From an uncultured bacterium (GTDB lineage: Bacteria; Patescibacteriota; Patescibacteriia; UBA1558; GWA2-36-10): 16,474 bases of DNA. Where the stretch lies: NCBI GenBank assembly GCA_937912185.1, contig CALDOH010000018.1, forward strand, positions 1-16,474. The letters run 5' to 3'. A program made the translations under genes and the position numbers. Numbering within the stretch: position 1 is the stretch's first letter; the number at the start of each line of letters is the position of its first letter. A model generated the notes under the pieces. That model worked only from the letters and a program-made list of their open reading frames with translations. It searched no databases and was not told the origin of the DNA. Positions 6,622-14,336 of this stretch are shown in pieces.

Positions 6622-7494
6622 GTGGTCCAAGAAAAGTACGACCTCACCGGACATCTGCAACGCTGGTCCATCGATGCTGATGCCGTCTACGACGGCATCA
6701 GCTGGGCCGGCAGCAACCGCGACCTATTCAGGCGAGAGCTCGAGGATATGCAGCAGCATTTCCCCTACTTCTACCTGACGGTCTCTACCGACACCAAAAT
6801 CCGCCAGGATGGAATCTTCTGCCCTCAGTGCGGTGACCTGATAACGGTAGCCGAAGGCGCGGGGCTGAGCTGCATCTGCTGTTCAGCCCTGTACAACTTC
6901 CCTCGGGAAGCGCTACTCGGATGGATTGGGCGTATACCCAGTCTCATAGGCCATACAGTCCGCGGCGAGTTCGGTAAAAGCGGCAACGTTAGAGGTAGAC
7001 CCTTTCTCAAGAAAGTCCATTCCCGCTTGCGGCGAATGGATGATCAGAGTTCTGACTGGCTACGTAGCCAGTTCATGACTCGCGAGGACAAGATTTACTT
7101 TGCCCCAAACGTTTTCGCCTTCTATCCCAACAACTGGCCGAGAAGTGGCCCCCGCGTCCTAGTGGCAAAGGAATACTTTGACGAGGTGCTCTTCACGGGC
7201 TCTCGCCATACACATTCCGATTTCCACGCCTATTCGGATATGGGCGGCAACTTCCTCCAGTTATGCATTTTCGGTACATGGCATCAAATGACAATGCGCA
7301 GCGTGCTACAGCAACGGATCGTGACCAAGATAATCATTGATTTGATGGTCGCGGATCTAGTTGCCGTTGGCAAGCTCAACGAGGTTGTCGGTTCGCTCGG
7401 CACTTCAGTGCACAGTTTGTACAACTGGATCGGCAAGTCCGGTCGTAGCGAACGATTTCAGCAAGAATACAACCGCCACGTTCAGATCACTTGA
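6622..7494 (+). CDS. Zinc-ribbon plus E2/UBC-like protein (gene F)
   Basis: The 290-aa protein has an N-terminal helical part, then a likely zinc ribbon C67-x2-C70-x13-C84-x2-C87 (with an extra Cys86). The second half resembles a ubiquitin-conjugating (E2) fold: FYPNNWPRSGPRVLV (167-181), a His-rich segment GSRHTHSDFHAY (193-204), GGNFLQLCIFGTW (208-220), then an amphipathic helical tail. E2 enzymes have a PxxP segment, an HPN-like motif, and the catalytic Cys in a G-x-hCL...W context, so Cys215 is the likely thioester Cys. It starts at GTG, 2 bases after gene E, with no Shine-Dalgarno, which implies coupling to E. A strong terminator follows. The E2 assignment rests on this motif order and on the E1 and JAMM neighbours, not on a database match. 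Confidence 0.65.
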   Translation: MVQEKYDLTGHLQRWSIDADAVYDGISWAGSNRDLFRRELEDMQQHFPYFYLTVSTDTKIRQDGIFCPQCGDLITVAEGAGLSCICCSALYNFPREALLGWIGRIPSLIGHTVRGEFGKSGNVRGRPFLKKVHSRLRRMDDQSSDWLRSQFMTREDKIYFAPNVFAFYPNNWPRSGPRVLVAKEYFDEVLFTGSRHTHSDFHAYSDMGGNFLQLCIFGTWHQMTMRSVLQQRIVTKIIIDLMVADLVAVGKLNEVVGSLGTSVHSLYNWIGKSGRSERFQQEYNRHVQIT

Positions 7495-7500
7495 GCGTAT

Positions 7501-7547
7501 GGGGCTACGGCAAACGCGCAAGCAAATGCTGTAGTCCCCTTTTTTTT
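7501..7547 (+). terminator. Intrinsic terminator inside the operon, between genes F and G
   Basis: GGGGCTACGGCA (7501-7512) pairs with TGCTGTAGTCCCC (7527-7539), giving 12 bp with one bulged T and one G-U pair, followed by eight Ts (7540-7547). This is a textbook rho-independent terminator just after the E2-like gene. Only 25 bases separate it from the Shine-Dalgarno of gene G and I see no promoter there. Genes G-I must therefore depend on read-through, regulated antitermination, or a promoter hidden within gene F. Confidence 0.85.
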
Positions 7548-7585
7548 ACAAGTTCCAGAACCAACAACCAGCTAGGAGTCTTGTC

Positions 7586-8494
7586 ATGAAAAAACTACCA
7601 ACTGTTTACTTCTGCAGTGATGCCTGGCAAAAGGCCACTAATGAAGTGCAGCGGTGGTTTGATATCGGCCAAAGGCTACAAGGACAGCGCTGGGAAAGCG
7701 CTATGTATCCGCTGGCTACTATCGAGACAAGCACAGGCAAGTCTCCATTAGAGCTGGTAGGTCTTGATGAGATCGACAAAGTAGTCGTTACTCATGTTCT
7801 CTGGCCACACGATAAGTTCAAGGACTACGGTCCTGGACGAGCCGGTTTCAAACCAGGAGTCAATGAGCACTTCAATCCCATGGTCGAGTCCATGATCGCA
7901 CGCTATCCTCGAATCGAAGCTTGTGCGAAAATGCACTCCCACACTTTCAAGGCTCGCTCTCTGTCGGAGGGTGACAAGAAATGCCATATCTTCAACGCCG
8001 TCGATTGGTACCAGTCAAAAGGACTCAACACCATGTTTAGCTTCTTGGTTAGTCCAAACGGCGACAACTTTGACCTACATTGCTTCGCGCCCGACAAAAA
8101 AGCGCGAATCGTTAGGCTAAAGGTGCGTTTCATTTCACGGGGTCATTCCCTGATTCAAGCCGCCCGGTTAGCACCCTACTATCGGACTGAATCCGGCAGC
8201 CAGTGGTGCGACCACAACAAGAACCTGTTGAAGAGGCATTTCCCAACGCTGAGAAACAACCTACCGTCATTTGGCTGGCGACGCTATGTGTTAAGCATAA
8301 ACCAAACCGAATACGTCATCTGTATACCGCCACGTTTCCCCTTCCAGGGACTGAGGTTGTACGCAGTTGACTACGAAAACGGTGAGTTCTTCTACCAAGC
8401 CCTTGCCTTACCCCGCTGGTGGCCAAGCAGCACCGAGCTAGCAGACTACAATCTGCTCAGTTTGGCAGAGTGGCTACAGAAAGAGAGTCCATAA
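7586..8494 (+). CDS. JAMM/JAB-domain metalloprotease with C-terminal UBC-like region (gene G)
   Basis: The 302-aa protein carries a full JAMM zinc motif: H117-S-H119, seven residues, S127, two residues, D130. The Glu of the family is probably E37 (QRWESAMYPLA), before the expected strand and turn. JAMM enzymes are zinc isopeptidases that remove or mature ubiquitin-like proteins. The C-terminal third (about 200-302) contains CIPPRFPFQGLRLYAV, PRWWPSSTEL and YNLLSLAEWL, with an order like that of an E2/RWD fold (P-FPF, W-P, terminal helix) but no obvious catalytic Cys, so it may be an inactive substrate- or E1-binding domain. AGGAG (7574-7578) precedes the ATG. The stop overlaps the start of the E1-like gene (TAATG). 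The JAMM call is firm; the UBC-like call is tentative. Confidence 0.85.
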   Translation: MKKLPTVYFCSDAWQKATNEVQRWFDIGQRLQGQRWESAMYPLATIETSTGKSPLELVGLDEIDKVVVTHVLWPHDKFKDYGPGRAGFKPGVNEHFNPMVESMIARYPRIEACAKMHSHTFKARSLSEGDKKCHIFNAVDWYQSKGLNTMFSFLVSPNGDNFDLHCFAPDKKARIVRLKVRFISRGHSLIQAARLAPYYRTESGSQWCDHNKNLLKRHFPTLRNNLPSFGWRRYVLSINQTEYVICIPPRFPFQGLRLYAVDYENGEFFYQALALPRWWPSSTELADYNLLSLAEWLQKESP

Positions 8495-10149
8495 TGAACG
8501 ACCTGGACCTTTACTTCAATCGGGTATTGCCGGTAATCGGTCGCCAGCTCGAGGGAAAGCGAATTGCTTTCTGCAACCTCGAGATGACGCACTTGATCGC
8601 CGATGCCTTTGCCCGTTGTGGAGTCAGGAACATGTTGTTCGTTGACTCTGCAGAAGCACAAACTGAAGGACCCTTTGTCCTGTCCTACGGCCAGCAATAC
8701 GCCGGCCGCAACATTGGACAGGCCATATCGGATCAAATCACTAGTCACAATCGCCTGATTGAGAATTGGCGACACCTTCAAGTCAAACGCGTCGAGGCTC
8801 TAAGGGCTCAAGACGTAGACCTGATTGTGGCAGCCGGAAACATCGCAGACTACCAGACCTTGGCGCGATTCAATACGCCACTGGTATTCTTCCTGGTGCT
8901 ATCCGGCACACCCGTCAACTCCCTGATACTGGTGAAACATCCGGAGCTACCGGATCCGAGCCCTGTTTTGGACAATGTCCGATCGGAGGATGTCCTAACA
9001 TCAATCGATCTTAAGCATCGTCTGATCTGGCTCGAAGCCAGCGACCTAGCCATGAACTTTGCCAAGGCACTGCTACTACGGGACAGTCCGTATGAACGCA
9101 CTGACCTGGAAGACTTGTTCTTCCGACAGGGCCGCAACGTGGTCCTACATGGTCAGACCAAATGGCCTTGGTGGGTACACTACCTCAATCCGCAACACGA
9201 ACTGGAGTACATCCAGCGCGTGCTCAATCAGCGCTACTTCGTTCCCCAGCCACCTATCAACATCCTCGCAGAAAAACGAGTGATGGTGATTGGCTGCGGC
9301 ACTGCTTCCTTACTAGTTGGCGAACTGGTAAACCATTGTCGGCAACTGTTCTTGGTTGACCCCAAGAGCTTCAGTTCCTTCAATCCAGTCAGACAACTAC
9401 TGGGAACAGACGCTATCAAGCAGCCAAAGCCGCAGGCCATTGCCGACTACCTACTCAAACGGGTCGGAAGCAATGAAGCTGGGACTTACAATTTCGAAAC
9501 ATCCAACCTGAAGATCAGCGACAGCGACCCCCGAACCCTACAAGAGTTCGAGGCAATACTGGACGGCTGGCAACCAGACCTGGTGGTAGTAGCTACCGGA
9601 CGCACCTACGATGACAACTATGCCATCTGCGAAATTCTTCGTCGCCGAGGCATCAGACACGTCATTCCCAGTGCTTTCCCGGGAGCCACCCACTACAAAA
9701 ACATCGTCGTCGATGGCAGTGACGGACCCTGTTACGAATGTATTCGTGGTAATACCAACCTCGACTACGCGGATGGAGTCGATCTCAATGCCCAAGCGCG
9801 CGAGATGTTTTACACGGATGTAGACGACCCGACTCAACCGGCCACGATCTTCGAAACCTGGCCCTCGAGTCATAGTCTTCTCAGACTGAGCATAGAGCTG
9901 CTGCTCGACCCCGAACTGAGGTCAGAGTGGTTCAACTCTTGCTTAGCCGGAGATAGAAGCTGTTTCGTAGGGGCCAACCTGACGCAAAAGACCGATGAAG
10001 GTGCTTACGCCTACGGCGTGACCTTTCCCGGTCAGATGGTGGTCTATGGAATGGACGAGCTCATCAGAGTGGACGAGGACGTCTATACTTGTCCCACCTG
10101 TCAGCGGAGCTATTCTGTCCAAAACAAGATAAGCACGGAAGGGAGTTAG
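8494..10149 (+). CDS. E1-like ThiF-family activating enzyme with two Rossmann domains (gene H)
   Basis: The 551-aa protein has a degenerate first Rossmann-like half (about 1-230; GKRIAFCNLEMTHLI where a glycine-rich loop would be, then GVRNMLFVD). The second half is intact and ThiF-like: VMVIGCGTAS (263-272), LFLVD (285-289), N297-x2-R300-Q301 for ATP, LVVVATG (363-369), and Cys pairs C413-x2-C416 and C533-x2-C536 likely to hold zinc. E1 enzymes adenylate the C-terminus of a ubiquitin-like protein and pass it to an E2. A catalytic Cys is not obvious; Cys483 and Cys490 are candidates. The ATG at 8494 overlaps the stop of gene G, so an upstream in-frame extension to 8419 is rejected. The next gene begins 2 bases after its stop. 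The tandem layout recalls E1s of two-domain type such as Cap2 or eukaryotic E1. Confidence 0.85.
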   Translation: MNDLDLYFNRVLPVIGRQLEGKRIAFCNLEMTHLIADAFARCGVRNMLFVDSAEAQTEGPFVLSYGQQYAGRNIGQAISDQITSHNRLIENWRHLQVKRVEALRAQDVDLIVAAGNIADYQTLARFNTPLVFFLVLSGTPVNSLILVKHPELPDPSPVLDNVRSEDVLTSIDLKHRLIWLEASDLAMNFAKALLLRDSPYERTDLEDLFFRQGRNVVLHGQTKWPWWVHYLNPQHELEYIQRVLNQRYFVPQPPINILAEKRVMVIGCGTASLLVGELVNHCRQLFLVDPKSFSSFNPVRQLLGTDAIKQPKPQAIADYLLKRVGSNEAGTYNFETSNLKISDSDPRTLQEFEAILDGWQPDLVVVATGRTYDDNYAICEILRRRGIRHVIPSAFPGATHYKNIVVDGSDGPCYECIRGNTNLDYADGVDLNAQAREMFYTDVDDPTQPATIFETWPSSHSLLRLSIELLLDPELRSEWFNSCLAGDRSCFVGANLTQKTDEGAYAYGVTFPGQMVVYGMDELIRVDEDVYTCPTCQRSYSVQNKISTEGS

Positions 10150-10151
10150 CC

Positions 10152-12398
10152 ATGCCAGAAAACAACCTGGTCCAGGCAGTACTGGAAACAGCACGTGATC
10201 TGGCAACAACCTCCTCTCGGAGGTTGTCCACTTCATTCGTGCTTCTCGCCATCGTAGACGCTGCTGAAAGTCAGTTGAAAGAAGCCTTGGATGCCTTCGG
10301 GTTGACCCTGGGCAATCTGACCAACAGCATCGTCAACGACACTTCGCAGGAACATGAAGGCTTGCTACGCAACGCCACCAATAGCTTCCAGCGAATGGCC
10401 CAAATGAGTGGCCAACAGCAACCGGATTTGGTTCACATCCTACTCGGTTTGCTGGTGGTACCACACACCAAGGTCCGAGATGTTCTAACAACTCAGCAAG
10501 TGGATGTCAGTTTGCTTCAAGCCAGCCTTTACCAGCTGGCAGAGATCGAACAACCACGACATCGCTCAGCTGGTAACACCAGACTGCCTCAGCGGCCTAT
10601 AGCAAGCAATGCAACGCCTGTTGCCCAACCACGGCAGATTTCCGAATTGTCGCTAGGCAACGGATCGGTCCTAGGACAATGTTCCAAAGACCTGACTCTG
10701 CTAGCCAGTCGCGGCGAGCTGGATCCGGTGATCGGTCGAGAAGATGAACTCACTCGTGCGTTCCAGATTCTCGGTCGTCGCAAGAAGAACAACCCAGTTT
10801 TCATCGGTGATGCTGGGGTAGGCAAAACTGCTCTGGCTGAGGGAATCGCCAGGATGATCGTCTTTGAAAGCGACAAGGTCCCAACCAAGTTGCGTGACAA
10901 ACACATCCTGGCTCTCAACGTCAGTAGCATCATTGCCGGCACCATCTGGCGCGGCAGCTTCGAAGACAAAATGCAACGACTCCTCAAGGAGATCTCTGAT
11001 CACCCCGAGGTAATCATCTTCATCGATGAGTTGCATACCGTCGTCGGCGCTGGTTCTGCTTCTGGATCCAACATGGACGTCAGCAACATCCTCAAGCCAG
11101 CCTTGGCTCGAGGTGATATGGTCTGCATCGGCGCCACTACTCTGGATGAGTATCGCAAGATCGAAAAAGATGAAGCCCTGGAGCGACGCTTCCAGCCCAT
11201 CACTATCGATCAACCCACTCCAGAGCAAACGCTACGCATCCTCAATCAGTTGGCAGTTCGGTACGAAGAGTACCACGGTGTCAGCTACGAAGATGATGCT
11301 CTCGAAGCAGCAGTCAGATTGTCTGTGCAATATATCCCCGACCGGAATCTACCCGATAAGGCCATCGACCTGATCGACGAAGCCGGTTCTCGCAAGAGTA
11401 TGAGTGGCAGCGAAGTTGTCACCGAAGAGGATATTGCTCAGGTGATCGCCAGTTGGAAGGGAGTTCTAATCCTGACCTCTGGACAAAAGAAGAAGAGAAT
11501 CCTCGACCTCGAGCAGCGGCTCAAGTCGAGTGTCATCGGCCAAGATCATGCCATCGAGGCCACCTGTGGTCGCCTGATAGCCCTACGCAATCCGGATAGA
11601 CCGATCGGCTCCTTCATCTTTATGGGGCCGACCGGTGTTGGCAAAAGCCTGATACCGGAGAAGCTGGCTGAATTTCTCTTTGCTGACCCCAAAGCTCTTG
11701 TGCAAATCGACATGAGCGAATACCAAGAGAAGTTCTCCGTCAGTCGACTGATCGGAGCACCGCCCGGCTATGTCGGACACGATGAAGGCGGGCAACTGAC
11801 CGAAAAGGTCAGACGCAAGCCTTTCTGCGTGGTACTACTCGACGAAATCGAGAAGGCCCACGTCGATGTCTTCGATCTCCTGCTCCAGGTCCTCGAAAAA
11901 GGTCATCTGACTGATGGTCAGGGCAGAAGCGTTAGCTTCAAGAATACCATCATCATCATGACCTCCAACGTGAGACCTGAAACCAGCAAGAGAGTGGGTT
12001 TCGGTGCCGACGAGTCATCGCCCTCTGTGGACGAAGCTCTGGCCGCCGCCCTAATGAAGCGTGGTTTCCGAAGGGAATTCCTCAATCGCGTAGATCAGAT
12101 CGTCCTGTTCCACGAGCTTGGTCCAGTGGACCTGCAGAGTATCGTCGACCTCGAGTTGACCAAGACAAAGCAGATCCTCCATGACCAGCATATGGAGCTC
12201 ACCGACGTGACGACAGCGGTCAAGGATCACTTGATCGCCAAAGGCTACAGCCAGCAATATGGAGCACGCAACCTGCGTCGCACCATCGAACGGCTGATAC
12301 TGACGCCTTTGGGTAGACTCATCATGGAAGGACAATTCCAAGAGGGTGATCACATCACCGCCAACCTGAAGGAAGGCAGTATCGTTTTTTCAAAATAA
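10152..12398 (+). CDS. ClpC/ClpA-type double AAA+ unfoldase lacking the M domain (gene I)
   Basis: The 748-aa protein has an N-terminal domain of probable Clp-N repeats (about 1-130) and a polar linker. AAA+ domain 1 follows (Walker A GDAGVGKT 219-226, Walker B IIFIDEL 288-294, pore loop GTIWRG with Trp in place of the usual Tyr). Domain 2 then follows (Walker A GPTGVGKS 492-499, pore loop GYVG 539-542, Walker [12 protein letters not shown] 560-570, sensor 1 TSN 604-606, arginine finger FLNRVD 643-648, sensor 2 GARNLRR 704-710). VGF at 616-618 matches the ClpP-docking loop of ClpC in position and sequence. The coiled-coil M domain of ClpB/ClpC is missing between domains 1 and 2. It begins 2 bases after gene H, preceded by GGGAG. 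It should unfold or degrade proteins, presumably those marked by the E1/E2 pathway. No ClpP gene is in the window. Confidence 0.93.
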   Translation: MPENNLVQAVLETARDLATTSSRRLSTSFVLLAIVDAAESQLKEALDAFGLTLGNLTNSIVNDTSQEHEGLLRNATNSFQRMAQMSGQQQPDLVHILLGLLVVPHTKVRDVLTTQQVDVSLLQASLYQLAEIEQPRHRSAGNTRLPQRPIASNATPVAQPRQISELSLGNGSVLGQCSKDLTLLASRGELDPVIGREDELTRAFQILGRRKKNNPVFIGDAGVGKTALAEGIARMIVFESDKVPTKLRDKHILALNVSSIIAGTIWRGSFEDKMQRLLKEISDHPEVIIFIDELHTVVGAGSASGSNMDVSNILKPALARGDMVCIGATTLDEYRKIEKDEALERRFQPITIDQPTPEQTLRILNQLAVRYEEYHGVSYEDDALEAAVRLSVQYIPDRNLPDKAIDLIDEAGSRKSMSGSEVVTEEDIAQVIASWKGVLILTSGQKKKRILDLEQRLKSSVIGQDHAIEATCGRLIALRNPDRPIGSFIFMGPTGVGKSLIPEKLAEFLFADPKALVQIDMSEYQEKFSVSRLIGAPPGYVGHDEGGQLTEKVRRKPFCVVLLDEIEKAHVDVFDLLLQVLEKGHLTDGQGRSVSFKNTIIIMTSNVRPETSKRVGFGADESSPSVDEALAAALMKRGFRREFLNRVDQIVLFHELGPVDLQSIVDLELTKTKQILHDQHMELTDVTTAVKDHLIAKGYSQQYGARNLRRTIERLILTPLGRLIMEGQFQEGDHITANLKEGSIVFSK

Positions 12399-12425
12399 TA
12401 TCCAACAACGGCAAGTAGCCCACAC

Positions 12426-12462
12426 CGCTCACTGAGCGATCTGGACTCAAGTCCGTAGTACG
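12426..12462. repeat. Three consecutive small palindromes at the distal end of the block
   Basis: Within 37 bases lie CGCTCA-C-TGAGCG (12426-12438), GGACT-CA-AGTCC (about 12443-12454) and CCGTA-G-TACGG (about 12453-12463), just before the terminator. They could be weak RNA hairpins or recombination/protein-binding sites at the edge of the transferred segment. Coordinates are accurate to within a base or two. Confidence 0.4.
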
Positions 12463-12467
12463 GAAAA

Positions 12468-12498
12468 AGGAGTCTCTACGGAGGCTCCTCTTTTTTTT
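12468..12498 (+). terminator. Intrinsic terminator at the end of the operon
   Basis: AGGAGTCTC (12468-12476) pairs with GAGGCTCCT (12481-12489) around a TACG tetraloop of the stable UNCG class, then eight Ts at 12491-12498. It closes the + strand operon, and base composition falls to the AT-rich host level immediately after it. Confidence 0.9.
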
Positions 12499-12522
12499 GT
12501 TTTATTTGTTTAAATTAAAAAA

Positions 12523-13008
12523 CTAATCATCATCGTCGTCATCATCTCCTCTACCACCTGTATTGGCTATAGGATTATTATTGACCGCCTCAATCGCTGT
12601 GCTATCGACAACTGTCCCCAAGATACCTATCTTGTAGCTAGCCATAATATTGCTGGCATTGGCAGAGTGCCCCTGAGATGCAAAGGCAGCGCCAATATCA
12701 GCTCCACAATAGCTAGTAATATTGCTAGCACCGCCTGGATGCGCCCTAATATAGCTAGTTACGTTATAGACATTGTTTCCAACAGTTGCCCAACAATCAG
12801 CCGCTGTATTGTGCTGAGCTACTAAAGCTGTAGTTAAAGTATAGCTAATTGGACTTGGAACATTTGAATCACTATTGGCACTCGTATTAGTATTGATATT
12901 AGCAGCAACATTCTTGCCCCCAAGATTTTGTTCTACCAAAGTATTGGCATAAAAAAAGCTAACTGCTATCCAAAAAATAAAAACCGCTACAATAACAATT
13001 TTACTCAT
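12523..13008 (-). CDS. Membrane-anchored cytochrome b5-like heme-binding protein
   Basis: The 161-aa product has an N-terminal signal anchor (about residues 3-21) and a Ser/Asn/Thr-rich spacer (about 35-55). A cytochrome b5-like domain (about 58-132) follows: HNTAADCW (66-73), NVYNVTSYIRAHPGG (79-93), and a second His in QGHS (112-115). His90 and His114 are the expected axial heme ligands. The C-terminus is an acidic run of seven Asp. It starts at the ATG at 13008, 8 bases after the stop of the flavocytochrome gene. An in-frame start 14 codons upstream would overlap that gene and is less likely. The heme domain is predicted outside the membrane, where it could take electrons from the neighbouring ferric-reductase-like protein. 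No Shine-Dalgarno. Confidence 0.87.
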   Translation of the reverse strand: MSKIVIVAVFIFWIAVSFFYANTLVEQNLGGKNVAANINTNTSANSDSNVPSPISYTLTTALVAQHNTAADCWATVGNNVYNVTSYIRAHPGGASNITSYCGADIGAAFASQGHSANASNIMASYKIGILGTVVDSTAIEAVNNNPIANTGGRGDDDDDDD

Positions 13009-13016
13009 AAATTTTA

Positions 13017-14333
13017 TTACAATAATTTGAAAGCTTCTATGTTTATACAATTTTTAGGAATATTCTCTTTTCTCAAGACTGAAACAAAATATTCAATCAT
13101 ACCAGCTGGCCCGCAAATATAAAATTGACATGATTTGAGGTCTTTGGCCATTGATCTGAGTTTTTCTAGATCAAAGCGACCTTCTTTGTCTGAAATATAG
13201 GTCGTCAAATTAAAATTTGGACAAGCGGCAGACATTTTTTTAAGACTGTCGGCTTCAGCCAAGTCATCCAGTGATGATACGACATAAAACAAATCTACCT
13301 TGGCATTTTGGGTGGGACAAGAAGTAAAATCTCGAGCCATAGATAAAAATGGTGTAATACCAATGCCACCAGCAATCCATACCTGGCGCTCATTTATACT
13401 AATACCGTCGCCAAAAGAACCATAAGGTCCATCAACATAAGCCTTAAAACCTTTTTCTAAAGAATCCATTTTCTTGGTATAGTCACCCAATATCTTGGCA
13501 ACAATAGCAATACTACCGTCAGAATTTATCTCTGCTACAGAGAAAGGATGTTCCTCACCTTTTTTAATATCTGGAAAGCTGACAAAGATAAATTGTCCTG
13601 GCTTCATCTCAATGGCTTTCTTGTCTGGTGCGAGCGTAACTTTGATAGAATTTTTACTAGAATGTCCTATAGCTAGGATACTATAGGCTTTGGCTTTTAT
13701 ACCATAGTGGACCAAGGCCAAGCGCAGCAGATAAGCTACAACACTGACTGATATCAAGATTATAAAATAAGCAGCCAACCAAGGAATTCTTTTTATATCG
13801 CTATCTATCAGCAGACCATGAATACCACCAATCATCAGTGGTACTGACAATAAACTATGCAGTGACTTGAGTCGCTCGTAGCGCAGCCGCCACAAAAAAG
13901 TCATTAGTATCAACCCCATAAATATCAACATAGCAATATAACCAAATAGATAGGCCGCGTTGCCCCAAAATGAAAATATTAACCAGGCTGCTTGACTAGA
14001 CACTGGCAAAAACCTAGCGGCTAAAAATAAAGGATGAAAAATAATAAATACAAAGGATATTACCCCTAGCCAACGATGAACATTGAGTACCCTAGGTAAT
14101 CCATGAAATAGCCGATCTAGCCAAACAAAGCGACTAGCCAAGAGTAAACTAAAAGAAAAAGCTGCTAGACCAATAAGTCCTGTCAATTTGCCTAAGGTAC
14201 CAAATAGTACTGGCCAGGGACTAAATAACTTGGCCAAAGGTAGACTTTGCGACAAAATAAAAACTGGTAGCAATATAAGCAAAACCAATACCAATAGGCC
14301 AATATATGACTTTAATTTTTTAGCTATAGGCAT
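13017..14333 (-). CDS. Ferric-reductase-like transmembrane flavocytochrome
   Basis: The 438-aa protein has a multi-helix membrane half (about residues 9-205) and a cytoplasmic ferredoxin-reductase half (about 215-438). His86 (VHRWLG) and His100 (IFHPLF), paired with His159 (LHSLLS) and His172 (GIHGLL), are the likely ligands of membrane hemes, as in the ferric-reductase/NADPH-oxidase superfamily. The reductase half has the FAD motif HPFSVAEI (262-269), the nucleotide-binding GGIGITP (322-328) and CGPAGM (407-412). It should carry electrons from NAD(P)H through FAD and heme across the membrane. It starts 3 bases after the upstream 80-aa gene, and the cytochrome b5-like gene follows 8 bases later, so the three look co-transcribed. 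The end acceptor is unknown: iron, oxygen or the b5-like protein. Confidence 0.9.
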   Translation of the reverse strand: MPIAKKLKSYIGLLVLVLLILLPVFILSQSLPLAKLFSPWPVLFGTLGKLTGLIGLAAFSFSLLLASRFVWLDRLFHGLPRVLNVHRWLGVISFVFIIFHPLFLAARFLPVSSQAAWLIFSFWGNAAYLFGYIAMLIFMGLILMTFLWRLRYERLKSLHSLLSVPLMIGGIHGLLIDSDIKRIPWLAAYFIILISVSVVAYLLRLALVHYGIKAKAYSILAIGHSSKNSIKVTLAPDKKAIEMKPGQFIFVSFPDIKKGEEHPFSVAEINSDGSIAIVAKILGDYTKKMDSLEKGFKAYVDGPYGSFGDGISINERQVWIAGGIGITPFLSMARDFTSCPTQNAKVDLFYVVSSLDDLAEADSLKKMSAACPNFNLTTYISDKEGRFDLEKLRSMAKDLKSCQFYICGPAGMIEYFVSVLRKENIPKNCINIEAFKLL

Positions 14334-14336
14334 AGT

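Noticed and set aside
8419..8493. Longer N-terminus for the E1-like protein
   Set aside because: It would overlap the JAMM gene by 76 bases. The ATG at 8494 overlaps the stop as TAATG, a typical coupled start.
10089..10151. Longer N-terminus for the Clp ATPase
   Set aside because: It overlaps the zinc-binding C-terminus of the E1-like gene. The ATG at 10152 has GGGAG at good spacing and begins a normal Clp N-domain.
10701..11228. - strand 175-codon frame within the Clp gene
   Set aside because: Shadow of the AAA+ domain 1 coding region, whose Walker motifs lie on the + strand.
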